From positions 31,808,531 through 31,872,530 of the forward strand of contig NC_088910.1 in assembly GCF_963576675.1 (NCBI RefSeq): a DNA stretch of 64,000 nucleotides, given 5' to 3'. Source of the DNA: Euphorbia lathyris (lineage: Eukaryota > Streptophyta > Magnoliopsida > Malpighiales > Euphorbiaceae). A program made the position numbers and the translations under genes. Of this stretch, positions 1 to 12,801 are shown in pieces. The notes below the pieces were generated by a model. That model was not told the origin of the DNA. It saw only the letters and a list, made by a program, of their open reading frames with translations, and made no database searches. Within the stretch, counting starts at the first letter, position 1, and each line of letters starts with the position of its first letter.

Positions 1-1274
1 CAATAATTATAACGAATTACAAATGTCATAAATTAAGCTTTAGAAATAGGTAGATGGAAAAGTTGATGGGTCAAAGAAAATAGTCGAATAGAAGGGTAAA
101 AGTGGAGCAGCAAACAGCTAACAAAGATCATAGCTGCTAAGTGCTAAATGAGCAAGGCACAAGAAAGTGCAAATGAATGACGGAGCCCAGGCCTAAGGCA
201 AGCACATGCTGAGGTCATGAGCAAAAGAAATCAAATTGATAGAAAGAAATTTAATTGATGAAATATTCATTTGACAAAGGACAATCATAATATTGCAAAA
301 GCAGCCGATGTCACAAGCCCGAACCCAAATTAAGTAATAAAAACACATGTGCAGAATACATAAACATATAAAAAAGGCCATTTCGTAAAAAATGAAACCC
401 AACTCTTATGCATATTGACAGAAACTAAAATATCAAAACAGAATAGGCCATGGAGATAGATTCTTTATTGAAATGAACCCTCTCTAACACTGAGAAGAAG
501 AGCGATAGCAGCAACTCTGGAAGTACCAGAAAATAACAAGAGTCGAGAAATAACAAAGAAAGTCTAATAGATAACTTCCTCAAAAATTATGCATCCCTCT
601 CTACTGCTAGAGCAGAGACATTTCTCTGAAAGAGGATAAACGAAAAGTATTCCTTGCTGTACTCCCCTTCCTTCCCGCTAACAAATAGCTCCTTAATACC
701 ACCAATACCCTTGACAACTTACTGTCCTTGTGCCAACTCATCATAACTAACTGCCCTTACTTTACCCTGCTCCTCATTCATGTTCCTGAAACTCCCTCTA
801 GAATAGACCGCCTTGGCTTAGTAGCATTCTGGTTCAATCAGTGCTCACATATGCCACATTAATTCGTAAGAACAGAAATATACTGGCCCGTACAGTGAAT
901 TATATCCTTCAATTTGTGGACCTATTCTATGTTCTTGCATATTTTTATTTTTTACCTATACCCCTGTGATAATTTTCTTATTATGCCATTTGAAGCCTCT
1001 CTATCAGAAATTAATGGATATTCAGTACTTCTATATAAGTAAAAAGGAGACGAGGGAGAGAAGGGATGCCTCAGAATAAGGTGGGAGGGAACATGTAGAA
1101 GTTGGAAACATAAGTATCCCCAGCATGCAATTCTGCAGATGCAAGAACTCTGATGCATTAATACCAGATTTTGGCACTGCTCAATGTGTTTCACTTTCAA
1201 TGCATTGAAACAAGATTCTAACGGACACAGGTTGTGAATTCAGTTAAGATGACCATTACTTGAAAAGGGGATAG
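1..1274. other. Probable UTP10 intron 16 sequence, no exon recognised
   Basis: The next expected UTP10 exon after 1900 (the family segment around FEACFPVLKTEW) was not found on the minus strand here, so it probably lies beyond the window. The stretch is non-repetitive, moderately AT-rich and has no convincing coding frame. The short ORFs in it have no recognisable family. The interval 1656-1899 is likewise intronic. Confidence 0.45.
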
Positions 1275-1650
1275 TGTCACATATACGCAGAAGCAGGGAC
1301 TAAATATGTAATTCAGGTTCCTTTTGAGTAGTTATTCTGTTATTTCTATTCCTTATTATTATTGTATTGCTAATTAGAAAGTTATAATTCCCTAAGTTGT
1401 TAGCTATTTTGGACTGTAGTGGGATAGATAGCCAGCTGTACTTGAAACCGTTACTGACCTCATCTCTATTTAGAGGTCATGCTTTTGTACGCGGAGACTA
1501 TCAAATGAGTTAATAACAATTTTCCTTTCCTTCTATTCTTCTTCTCTCTCTATTCTCCTCTCTTCTTCCTAATCCTCTGTTTCTCTCTTCTTCTCTCTTC
1601 CATAAACTCAAATGCCCTATTTCCTACTGTCAGAAATCTTAATCCTGACA
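1275..1650. mobile_element. Solo LTR (376 bp) in UTP10 intron
   Basis: It begins TGTCACATATACG and ends AATCCTGACA, with the inverted terminal pair TGTCA/TGACA. It is flanked by an exact 5-bp duplication GATAG (1270-1274 and 1651-1655). A CT-rich tract (about 1525-1610) lies near the right end, as is common in plant LTR leader regions. No internal domain or partner LTR is nearby, so it is best explained as a solo LTR left by LTR-LTR recombination. Superfamily not assignable. Confidence 0.82.
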
Positions 1651-1899
1651 GATAGATGGAATTGACAACTAGCAGGGTCTACCTTCTTGCCTATCCATCA
1701 ACAGGTTCACACCTAGCCAATAAAAAGTTTTACCTCTGTTGACTGTCACTCACTTCAACCTAGTAAAGTTGCTTATTCTAGGGGCAAGCCTTAGATTTCA
1801 GCCACATCTCACAATAGGCTTACCCTTTCTCAACATTACATACAAGTACAACAATAAGGATGCAAGAAAGAAAAATCTAATTTCGGAGTAGAAAAATAC

Positions 1900-4800
1900 C
1901 ATTCTTTGCATTTATAAATGATTGCATCACAACCAAGAAGAAAAGTGTTTTTGAGAAACTAGAGTCCTTGCAGCTCTTGATAAGCCAAGACGTACAATCA
2001 TCAGGGTTTGTTGTCAGTGTTTCTGCCAAGCTGCTAACAATCTTTGCATTAACTGCAACTATGATTTCAGGTTCTAATTTCTGCATAAACTTCAGATCAC
2101 AATTTCAAAGATATTTAGCTAATATAGAATCAGGAAAAAAAAGGCTGGAAACTTAAAAGATAAAATTCAATGAAAGCATTATGAAGAACAATGATGAGTA
2201 GTAGCCGACACTTCATTTAACAAAATTTCCACAATGGGTCAAGATATTAAACACCTTGAAAGACACATTAGGCAATATAAGAGTGAACCAATGCACTATG
2301 CTAATGACATTAAACTTGCATCTCAAGATAAGGTTAACAAAATATTCTTGCTCTTTGCAGTAACAAAAAATTTTTAATCATGATTCAGGTGAAAGCTACA
2401 CAAGTACATCCAAATTGAAAACTAAAAAAAGTAACTAATTATTTTCACAGGTTTTGAAATGAATACTGACATGAAGCAAAGCTTATGGGGAAAAGTCATC
2501 CAAGGAAAGACACGGGACAGGGTATTAAGAGATTCGGGGGAAAAACAAATGAAAAGAAATACCATTTCTTCAGTGGGTATATCCTTTAGATTTTTGTACA
2601 TTTTCCAGTTCATTTTCTTTGCTAATTCCAAAATCTTCAAGTTTAGTCTCTGAGTCTGCATGCAGCAGCAAAGAACAAATACAAACCAATGAGAATAGAA
2701 ACAATCATCTAGATTGTCTTGATTGGCACCAAAACCACAACTTAGACATAGCGCTACATCCAGAGACCTTAGGCAAAATTAGGAGAAACGGAAATATCAT
2801 GGTAGCAAATTCCTCCATATACTCAGCCTGATCATTAAATCTTGAGATGGCAATCTTCAGGATTGAGGTAGCCACATCACCAGCCAGCATATATTTATCT
2901 GATGAGCCTGAAGATACAGGAAGCAAATCAGAAGTGAACGAATTAAAGTACAAATAGAGCTAGATTCGCAATTATAAAAGTTTAATTACAATTGTTTCAA
3001 CTTCGATCTAAACCAGATAGCTAAGTTTCTTAAGTGAAAACCAATACTAATAAATGACCATGTAGAATATCCGAATATACAAAGGAAAAACATGCAAAAC
3101 TAGTTACACTCACTTGACTTTGGTGCGGTACTGCATCTTTTGAGCGCACTAGCCAGTGCTTTCAGTAGATCAGAAGCATTTACTATTTCAGACAATCCCT
3201 CAAGTGATAGTGCTGCTTGAACAACTTTTAAGTCCTCATCATGAAGCTGGGACAATATTGCATCTCGTATAGTAACAAGCTTCTGTAGAACAGGTCCATC
3301 AAAAGATAAACAAGACAAAAATAAAGAATCAGAATATTCCACAAGAAAAACAATACAAAAATGAAGAATCAGAATATTCCACACCTAGAAGCACTTTCTC
3401 AAAATAATGGAAAAGATGTAAATCTAAGGTTACAAATTATCAAAGTAGGCTATTATCATTAAAGAGGTATTTGCCCTTATGAGTAGTGAGAATATATGTT
3501 AACATACAATGTGAATGGTAACATATGTATGTGAATATACAAAGGAGTCAGTATAGGTATTAATTAGTATTTAGTTTTTGTCCCAGTTAGGTTTTATTTT
3601 CTCTATATAAATACTTGTATCTTTTCCATAATCAAGATATTGAGATTTCTCTCAACTTCCCTATATTCTGATTACATGGTATCAGAGATGCCCCACTGAG
3701 CAGTCTTGGGCCTTTAACATATTTTTTTTTCATTCTGGTTCGCCTCTGTCTGTCCTTGAGAGCAAACATTACAGCGTTTGAAGTGTGACGCTTCCCTTTG
3801 TCTCACCGCCATGCGCCGATCAGCCTGTCCGTGAAACTCCGACGACCAATACTGCAGCGCGTGAGGCTCAAGCACCGTCTGCACTTTTCGCTCCTCTCTC
3901 ACGCGCCAGCGCGTCCACCAACGTCACGATCTCCGGTTGCCTTTTCTGGCAGCGACTTGTCTTCTCCGGTTCATATATTCGGTCAGTTTTCGGTTTCTGC
4001 AGTTTTTCCATTTCATGTCGAAGTTCTCTGACCTGTATCGGCGAGGAATTTGCGTGGCTGCTGGTTACTCTGACTTTTGATATTTGCACCTTTGGCGTAT
4101 ATTTGGGAATCCTTGAGTTGGGACTAAAGTTTGGGACTTTCTTTGAGCAGTCTGTTTGTTTTGGGATTTTCTATTCATTTTGCTGTCATTATGTCAAACA
4201 AAAAGGGAGAAACTTTTGTTGCTGCAGTGGTTACTAGTATAATTTTGGTATCTCAAAAAATCACCGAACACAAATTGAATGGCTTGAATTATATGGATTG
4301 GTCCAAAACTGTCAAGATTTATCTTCGCAGTATCAGGAAGAGTAGCATGATCCAAAAACGCATGATGAAGATTGGATGGAGGACGATGCCCGTTTGTTCA
4401 TTTATTCAGATTAAAAATTCGATTGATACAACCACTATTGGCATGGTTCAACACTATGAGTATGTCAAAGAACTCATGGATTTCTTGCAATTTTTATACT
4501 CTGGTAAGGGTAATGTCTCACGAATTTATGATATCTATAAATCATTCTAAACCACTGAGCGACATGGTCAACCTGCTCAGGCCAACTATATGCAACTCAT
4601 GCAAATTTTTTAACAGTTGAAAGAGTTGGTACTGTAGAGCAATGTTGAATACTGATATCAAAGTGATGCAAACTCAACGAGACCAAATGTTTTCTCAGAT
4701 ATTTATGTGCACTTGGCTCGGTATTTGAAGGTGTTCTCAAATTCTTTCCGGCGCTGATATTCCAGACCCTCATGAGGCTCTTACTCGTGTTCTTTCAGCT

Positions 4801-7800
4801 CCTCTGGTTATTCCTGCCTCTAGTGCACTTGTCAGTCACAAGAATGGGTCTGACCCCTCCTATAAAGGTCCGACTAAGGGCATTACTCGAGACAATAAAA
4901 ACTAAGAGACGGGAACACGAGCTGTTGTGTGTTTCTATTGTCATGAACCTGGTCATACCAAGCGCACTTGTCAGAAACTCAAGAACAAGGAACAAAGAAA
5001 TAAATTTGCTCATTTGCAGAAGAATATGCCAAGTATCAGGAAACATTGGCCTCACAGCGTACTTCTTCGTCTATTATTGACATTGCCAATTCAGGTAACT
5101 CCAATACATGCCTTCTCTCTTCATCTTCCAAATGGGTCATTGATTCTGGTGCCACTGTAATTCCAAACTATTCTCTTCTCACTTTCGTATTTTTCCTTCT
5201 AACGTTAACATGGCTGATGGAACTCATTCTTCTATTATTGGTTCTAGCACTATTAACCTCACACCTTCAATGTCTCTTTCATATGTCCTTAATGTACCTG
5301 ATTTTTCTTTCAATTTGATTTTTGTGAGTGAGCTAACTCGTTCTCTAAACTGTTCCATCTCATTTTTTTCTTGTCTCAGTATATGGTGACAAAGCATATT
5401 ATAGGTAGTGGACGGGAATCAAGAGGTCTCTACGTACTGGATACTACTGTTAGAAGACCCATTGTTTGTTCTAGTGCATCCACTCCTTTTGATGAGCATT
5501 GTCAGTTAGGACATCTATCTTTACCTCTTCTGAAGAAATTGTGTCCTCAATTTCAAAATTTGTCTCGTTTAGATTGCTAGTCTTGTCAGTTTGCAAAATA
5601 TCATCGATTGTCTTCCTCTCCATGATTCAATGAAAGGTCTAATTTCCATTTGAATTAGTTCATTCTGATGTATGGGATCCATGTCCGGTTATGTCTAAAT
5701 TTGGTTAGAGATATTTTGTGACTTTTGTTGATGATTATTCTCGAACTACTTGGTTATTTTTAATGAATAATCGTTCTGAATTATTCACTCAACTACTTTT
5801 GGTACCGAGATTAAAACACAATTTAATGTTTCGGTTCTTAGCCTCCGGAGTGACAATGCTAAAGAATACTTTTCTGGACCTTTTCAAACTTTTATGCTCC
5901 AGAATGGTATACTTCACCAATCTTCATGTGTTGATACACCATCTCAAAACGGTGTAGCTGAACGAAAGAATTGTCATCTACTTGAAACAACTAGAGCTCT
6001 TTTGTTCCAAACACATGTTCCTAAACACTTTTGGACCGATGCTATCTTGACTGCGTGTGCGTGTTTTCTGATAAACCGCATGCCCTCCTCTATCTTACAA
6101 AGTGAGACTCATTATAGTATTTTCTTTCCAAATAAACAATTATTTCATGTGTCACCACGAATCTTCAAAAGTACTTGCTTTGTTCGAGATGTTCGACCAC
6201 AAGTCACTAAACTTGATCCTAAAGCGCTCAAATGTGTCTTCCTTGGTTACTCACGTCTTCAAAAAGGGTATCGTTTCCGAAACTCAATAAGTACCTTGTG
6301 TCTTCTGATGCCACATTTATGGAGCGTCTTCCCTTTTATTCCCTACCTTCTAATACATCCACTTTAGATACGGATATGAATAATGTGTTGGTTTATCAAA
6401 TCGACACAATTCCTCAGTCTCGGCTCTCACAGCCATCTAGACCTCCTGCTTCTAATCCAATACTCGTCTCTGGTTGTTTTACCATCAGATCCAACATCCA
6501 AGTCCCACAAGGAGAGTGATGACCTTCCAATTGCTCTTCGTAAAGGTAAACGATCATGCACATATTTCTGCTTTTGTTTCCTATGATAAATTATCCTCTC
6601 CTTCAATTTCTTTTATTGCTTCACTTGAGTCTACTACTGTTCCTAAATCTGTATCGAAGGCCTTATCACATCGGACTGGCACCATGCAATTGTAAACAAA
6701 ATGAAAGCTTTGGATGCTAATGGTACTTGGGATTTGGTAGATTTTTCGGTTGGAAAGAAATTTGTTGGATGTCGATGGGTGTTTGCTGTGAAAGTCAATT
6801 ATGACGGTTAAGTTGCATGTTTCAAGGCTCGCCTTGTTGCAAAAGGCTATGCTCAGACTTATGGAGTTGATTATTCGGACACTTTCTCTCCAGTGGCTAA
6901 GATGACTTCTGTTCTCCTTTTTATCTCAATGGCGGCTTGTTCTATTTGGCCATCACATCAGTTGGATATCAAAAATGCGTTCTCACATGGGATCTTCAAG
7001 AAGAAGTTTCCATGGAGCAACCACCTGGGTTTGTTGCTCAGGGGGAGTATGGTAAAGTTTGTCGTCTTCGAAAATCTTTTGTATGGGTTGAAACAAAGTC
7101 CTCGAGCATGGTTTGTGAAGTTTAGCCAATCAGTTGAAACGTTTGGGATGAAGAAGTGCAAGTATGATCACTCTATTTTCTATAGACACTCTGCACCGGG
7201 TATCATTCTTCTTATCTTCTATGTAGATGATATTGTTATTACATAGAATGACATTTCAGGTATCTCATCTCTAGAAACCTTTTTTCATGGTCATTTTTGT
7301 ACCAAGGATTTGGGAGCTCTAAAATACTTCTTAGAAATTGAGATGTCAAAGGAGCAAGAAAGGAATCTTTTTGTCTCAAAGAAAATATGTCATTGACTGA
7401 TTATCAGAAACAGAAAAATCTAGAGCTAAGCCATGCACTATGATGCTGAATTCGCATCTCAAATCGGAAAGAGTGCAATTTCAAGATCCTAGAAGATATA
7501 GGCACTTGGTGGGAAAGTTGAATTATCTTATAGTGACAGTTTATGTCTTCCCCCACCATTGATCATTGGACTGCTCTTGAACAGATTGTATGTTACTTGA
7601 AAGGAACTCTTGGACAAGGATTGTTTTACAAGAATCATGGTCATACCCAAGTTGACTGTTTTTCTGATTCGTTCACTAAGATTGAATGTTTCCCCGATGC
7701 AGACTAGACACAAGACAAGGATGATAGGAGATCCACTACTGGCTAATGTGTCTGGCTCTAGTGTAGAATTTGAATATCGAGCAATGTCTCAATCAGTTTG

Positions 7801-10800
7801 TGAGAGTACGTGGATTCGTCATCTATTATATGAACTTGGATTCAAAATCACTACTCTCCAACCCTATGTTCCATGAACGTACCAAACATATTGAAGTAGA
7901 CTGCCATTTTGTTCGTGAGAAGCTAGAAGAAAACATCATCTCCATATCCTACATCAAAACTAATGAACAATTTGGAGATATTTTCAGTAAGGCCTTAAAT
8001 GGGGTTCGGGTAAACTATATTTGTAACAAGTTGGGTATGACAAATATCTATGTTCCAGCTTGAGGGGAGTGTGAACATACAATGTGAATGGTCAATATAT
8101 GTATGTGAATATACAATGTGAATAGCTACAGGGGTCACAAAAGGTATTAATTATTATTTACTTTTGTCCCAATTAGGTTCTATCTTCTCTATTTTTTCTG
8201 TATAAATACTTGCATCTTTTCCATAATCAAGACATTGAGATTTCTCTCGACTTCCCTATATTCTGATTACAAGTAGTAAAGGCTAAATTTGAGTTTCCCA
8301 CATAACATATTGAAACTGATGCTACTGGACTTTTTATTATGTGATTATGCGTGGTTTTTGCTCATCCTCTATTTATTGCTAATGAGAAATATCCAACTGA
8401 ATTTCATCTGTTAGCTCACTTTAGCATGTCAAGCACTTGCACTCTCTCCTTCTCACACATTCTCTTTCTCTCTATTTGATACGATTATTCTGTGTAAGCA
8501 GAGATGATTCAGGTGTACCTAAGTGATTAGCGCATTAACAGATGCATGCATCTCTCCCTCATTACGTTACAAAGAGTCCTTTTTCTTACATACTCATCTC
8601 TTGGATCCTATTCTGGTATATTATTTGTGTTTCAATAGATTAATAAATGGTTTCCATAATCCTCTTTCATCACAAAATAACAAAGGAGAACTGTACAAAT
8701 TATTGAAGAATTAGCTATAAGCTGATATGTGAAAATCAAGGACATGCATAGAACTGCCACTCAAGTACTCAAATAAGTTAAAACAATTCACTTCACATGA
8801 TGAATTGCATATGACAAACAACACAGTTTTGACAAGTTAAGCTCCAGAATCTTAACAAAATCAACCGAAAAGAATTGACTAGCATATCAGCCTGCGGATT
8901 CCACTTCTGAACCAGCTATCCAATATTTCAAAGAAAAAAATAATTATAAAGGAGTTATAAATGAGACTCAAAAGCAAGTTAAATAAGTTTGAAACAGAAA
9001 TAATAGCATGCAACTTTAATGGTCAGCCAGCCATAAGAAACTTCACCCTCTTAGAAAAAAGGAGGCTCGAGTTCAAGAAATGAACTTGTGGCACCAAGAT
9101 AACCAAACAAAATGATTCTCGGATAGGAAAAGAACACATAAAATGCACCATATCACTTCAAGCTTAAAGGGAGAAGGAAGCAATTCATAGCAACTAAATA
9201 TAAAAGTAACATTTCAAACCATAAAGCAAAATAAACCATAACCTGAACACAAATTGCAGCAAATACAACAAAAACAAGCATCAAATCTATCCGATTTCTT
9301 AAAGGACAAGCAGCAGAGTTATTGGCAAGTTGTTGATAGTGCAAACTAATAATAGTAATTACGCAATTATATTAGAATTTCTGCAAACCATCAATTTACC
9401 CACATTCCAAATATTTGATAACCAGAAAAAATATAGAAAACAAAATGATGCAGCAAATATTACCTGAGAATCAAAATCTGAGTTATTCATTATGCTAGAC
9501 ATCTTCAAACCAGACAATGTAGCACGTCGAATATCAGCCTGTTTAAAATCAAAAGGCCATAAGGAGACTTGACAAAATACATACATAAAATCCTTCCAGA
9601 TGTAACTGAATACTCAAGGTGACAGTAGATAATACCCTTGGATGGTGTAGAGCAAGCCAAATTTTGGAATCTGATGTAGACATTGACAAATCCAAGTTCC
9701 CGTCCAACATCTTACATAAAGTTTCGAGAGCTGCATCATCTTTCTTGGATTGACCTCTGGAATCCTATAAAATAGAGAGAGAGAGAGATGTATGAGAGAG
9801 AAAGAGAGTGTGAGAAGGAGAGACTGTAAGTGCATGACATGCTAAAGTGACCCAACAGACCTTCATGAAGTTGTGAACTCCATGATGAAATTCAGTTGGA
9901 TATTTCTCATTAGCAACCATCAAAATCTTCTTTGCCCAGCTGCCTAAAAAAAGAAATGGTATAAAACACAGAAAGCAGAATGCTCCATAATTACAATAAA
10001 TAGGTGTTTAGCAAAAAACCACACCATAAAAACGTAATAGAAAACCCCATTAATGGCATACAGATGCTCTACATCACTTCAAGCAAATGATAAACAGGTA
10101 TCAATATGTTATGTAGGAAACTCAAATTTAATGGCAAGATAAATACACATACAGGAGTTACCAGATAATCTATGCAGTAAAACCAAACTCTAAGCAGAAA
10201 GTGTTAATAACACACCTGATTCAGATGGCACTGAATTTTCATTTCTCTGTGCCATTTTTATGCAAGACGAGAGGAGCTTAGAGACAACATGTTCAACCAA
10301 ATGCTTCACTGGAATTGTCTCCATTATGGATATCAAAGTACAGAAACTTCCTTCATCAGAAGAACTGCCAAAAAACAAAAACAGAAGTAAAAATGAATCC
10401 TGGATTATGAATCAGAACAAAGTATGTCAACAAGTTAATTGGAAATTGGAAACAAAAATACAATCAATACCTGTTATCAACCAGAGATTCCAGAAGCAAA
10501 GAAAGGAATTTATCGATATTGAATTCCTGGGAAAGCTCTAAAAGAACCCCAGCAAGATCCCTACAGATAAAAAAAAAAAATCAGAAATGACAAGCAGCAA
10601 ATACTATCACCTCAGTTCTGTAATTGTTCAAACATGCAAGGTAATTGGATTCTTACTTAGTCTCCGTCACAATCTCCAAAGCTTTCTTCGGGAACACATC
10701 TACGGATTGCAACTGATGGAATTTTTGCAAAATGAAATAAGTACATTGGTAATAACAGAAAATTCAAAAAAAAAAAAGAACAATAGAAAAATTATGCATT

Positions 10801-12549
10801 AGCACTTCAAAACTAGTTGCAGTTGACAAGCAAAGATTTACTTTACATCATTAGATTGCAAAGACTTTATGGTTCAGAAACACCCTTTTATGTGATGAGA
10901 AATGTAAAATTATCATTTAAAATGACGATAACAGATCAGAACAATTATGAGAAATGGTGAAGAGAATTGACATCACATCCATTTTTCCAGAAAAATAAAT
11001 ACAGAAATTGAGATAGAAGCTGCATGAATAAGAAAAGCAAATGCAACAAATAGATGGAAGCATAACCAAACAGAAAATCAGCTGCAAATTTGATTCGTAA
11101 GGTAGTACCTGAACAAGGTTAATTAGTGCCATAACTGATAGCCGAAACCACTGCAGATCAGTCGCATCTTTTGCATCTTCCCGTGCCATCTCAGAAATAG
11201 TCCGAATCAAACTTTTAACAAGCTTAGGATCCAAGGAGACTTTATTTGCTAGCAAACAAACAATCATCAAAGCACCAGCCTGCATAGGACCAAGTTCACA
11301 CTTCACAAACTGAAAATCAAATTAAGAGATGATAGGCATTTGAGTGCATCTACAAATGTGAGCAACTTCTACACTTCACCTTGTGATCTGAACTTCTTTT
11401 GGCAACAGGCTGAATTCCAGAAACTAAAAAGGGAAGAATTCTCTTCACAACATCACTTTTAACAACAGTCATAGAACCCAGAGCTTCAATAACAACTGCC
11501 GTACAGAAGCTGATGACAGTTCTCGAAGGTTGAAACTTCTTTGTTGGAGACGCCTGCAACAAACAAATTCAACATCTTTTACAATTACTGCCAAGATAGT
11601 AACGAAAGAAGGTTAATAACAAAATGAAACTCACATAGTTGCACAGAGCCTCTAAAACTCCCATATCACGATTGCATTGCTGCACCACAACATTTCTAGG
11701 AAGTGGTGCACCTGAGACTTTAATGCCTTCCAAAAACTTCCATTTGCTATTTCTGCACCACGAGTAAATAACATTAATAATGTTGTTGAAAGCACGACCA
11801 TATCTTGTAGTTCTATCTTGAATTAATATACATACAAGGAACCATATTACCTTAGGTCAATTAACTGAACTATCCGAACAAATGCATGAGTGTCATGATA
11901 AGGCAAGGCACATAAAATGAAATCCTCAGCATTGTATATATGTATCCTGAAATACCAATCGTTGTCATTTTACACATAGATGAGAATTTACAGAATCAGT
12001 AAAAGAATTAATAAGAACCAAAAAAGTCATTACTTGTATCTGCGTATCAAATACTCAAGTGTCTTATGGGAAGCTGGTAGTTGAAGATGCCCCGAGAGTA
12101 ACCTTAAGTATGAACTGATGGTTGCATCAATACGGTTATTTTCCTCTGGACGCATCAATTCCCTGTTCATATCTTTGCTTTTATGACTGAAGAGGTCATT
12201 GCTATAGTTTCCGAAGCGTTCATCCACACTCATAAGAACCTCTAGACCTGAAACCAAAGTGAAAAAATTAACAAATACTAACTGAAATTTGCTTACACAA
12301 GCAACGGGATTCAAAAATTTTGAATTTAGTAGCTGGGAGAAGTACATTCAATGCATTAGAAATTATATTAAATTAATAAATTTCCCAACCTGAAATTGCA
12401 ACAGTAAGAATGGTATCTACATCGATATCGGCAGCCTCTTTGGGATCGAATAGAATGGAGGGGCTAGTGATGGGTCGTTTTCGGGGCTCCGAATCAATGT
12501 GCACGACGGCTCGAATTGCTTCCAATTGAGAGGCTATACTGGTAGCCAT
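1900..12549 (-). CDS. UTP10: UTP10/HEATR1-like U3 snoRNP-associated HEAT-repeat protein, N-terminal part (gene continues off left edge)
   Basis: Exons read on the minus strand, all with GT-AG introns and consistent phase: 12390-12549, 12034-12247, 11851-11946, 11635-11752, 11380-11553, 11109-11279, 10657-10712, 10471-10560, 10216-10364, 9861-9943, 9636-9764, 9464-9538, 3114-3282, 2768-2907, 2563-2655, 1900-2080. The ATG at 12549 opens MATSIASQLEAIRAVV, followed by SILFDPKEAADID, LRLLSGHLQLPASHKTLEYL and SLIRTISEMAREDAKDATD, which I recognise as plant HEATR1/UTP10 (Arabidopsis At3g06530 type). About 699 of roughly 2,100 residues are present. In the family this large alpha-helical repeat protein is a t-UTP/UTP-A component of the nucleolar SSU processome, needed for rDNA transcription and 18S pre-rRNA processing. 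No frameshift or stop was found in the joined exons, so the gene looks functional. Intron 12 (3283-9463) is expanded by a Copia insertion, and intron 16 holds a solo LTR. Exon borders are my manual reading. Confidence 0.93.
3497..3676 (+). repeat. 5' LTR of Copia-1
   Basis: About 180 bp. It matches 8070-8271 through the shared tail (CATAATCAAGA.ATTGAGATTTCTCTC) and the TG..CA ends. It is shorter than the 3' copy by an internal segment. The tRNA-Met primer site abuts its end. Confidence 0.88.
4191..8063 (+). pseudogene. Copia-1 gag-pol polyprotein pseudogene
   Basis: Gag starts MSNKKGETFVAAVV at 4191 and contains the typical LNGLNYMDWSKTV segment. A CCHC zinc knuckle CFYCHEPGHTKRTC is read from 4930. 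The protease motif WVIDSGAT lies near 5130-5155. Integrase core pieces are VDDYSRTTW (5724 on) and SQNGVAERKN (5941 on). RT pieces are ARLVAKGYAQTYGVDYSDTF (6829 on), QLDIKNAF and FYVDDI (near 7220). The RNase H tail is KTNEQFGDIFSKAL, with a stop at 8061-8063. The frame is broken many times by indels and stops, so no protein is expected. Confidence 0.88.
8070..8271 (+). repeat. 3' LTR of Copia-1
   Basis: 202 bp. The TGTGAACATAC start follows the polypurine tract. An extra copy of the motif TGAATATACAATGTGAAT explains its extra length over the 5' LTR. It is followed by AGTAG, the right target-site duplication. Confidence 0.88.
8283..8480 (+). repeat. Inverted, internally deleted copy of UTP10 intron 9-exon 10-intron 10
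   Basis: Four collinear blocks match the reverse complement of 9784-10137: AAATTTGAGTTTCC plus ACATAACATATTGA (near 8287-8317), GTGGTTTTTGCT with CTATTTATTG (8351-8377), GCTAATGAGAAATATCCAAC through TTTCATC (8378-8410, exon 10 sequence), and CACTTTAGCATGTC through the CT-rich run (8418-8478). Sequence between the blocks, including the exon 10 acceptor, is missing in the copy. It lies in intron 12, directly right of the Copia-1 target site. Confidence 0.85.
8481..9463. other. Remaining right part of UTP10 intron 12
   Basis: No gene or recognisable TE. AT-rich intronic sequence between the inverted copy and exon 12. Confidence 0.6.
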
Positions 12550-12801
12550 GGTTCCTTGATTCTTTATTGCGCAAGTGAAGAAATACAAACTTTATTGAAG
12601 AAAAAGAATCAGAAACCAGGTCCAATTGTGAATACTGGAAGGTGTTGCCTCAGGCTTTGCTTAAACCCTAACCGCTTGGACAGCGCCAAGTTTCAAATTA
12701 CTGACGTGGAAGTTTTAGGGTTTTTGAAGTTGGTGAAGGTTTGGAAATATTGGCATGATAAAAGGGTAGAACCGTCCTTCTCTAACATTACATTGTATAA
12801 T
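12550..12801 (-). promoter_or_regulatory. UTP10 5' UTR and proximal promoter with telo-boxes
   Basis: The 252 bp between the UTP10 ATG and the adjoining MITE contain AAACCCTAA at 12663-12671 (plus strand) and AAAACCCTAAAA on the minus strand at about 12713-12724. Both are telo-box motifs. An ACGT core (CTGACGTGG, 12701-12709) lies between them. Telo-boxes are a known promoter signature of plant ribosome-biogenesis and ribosomal-protein genes, which fits UTP10. No clear TATA box was seen. The transcription start is not determined. Confidence 0.6.

Larger units (their letters stand above)
3497..8271 (+). mobile_element. Copia-type LTR retrotransposon (Copia-1) in UTP10 intron 12, decayed
   Basis: 5' LTR 3497-3676 and 3' LTR 8070-8271 share start and end (TGTTAACATAC / TGTGAACATAC to CTGATTACA). 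A primer-binding site TGGTATCAGAG (initiator tRNA-Met type) follows directly at 3677-3687. The polypurine tract GAGGGGAG (8062-8069) precedes the 3' LTR. Domain order gag, protease, integrase, RT, RNase H is that of Copia. AGTAG occurs at 8272-8276 and at 3482-3486, so the duplication implies a left edge at 3487, ten bases left of the canonical TG. Many stops and frameshifts make it an old, inactive copy. It is antisense to UTP10. Confidence 0.9.

Noticed and set aside
12663..12725. AAACCCTAA as an interstitial telomere repeat
   Set aside because: Only isolated single units in a promoter position; telo-boxes explain them better.
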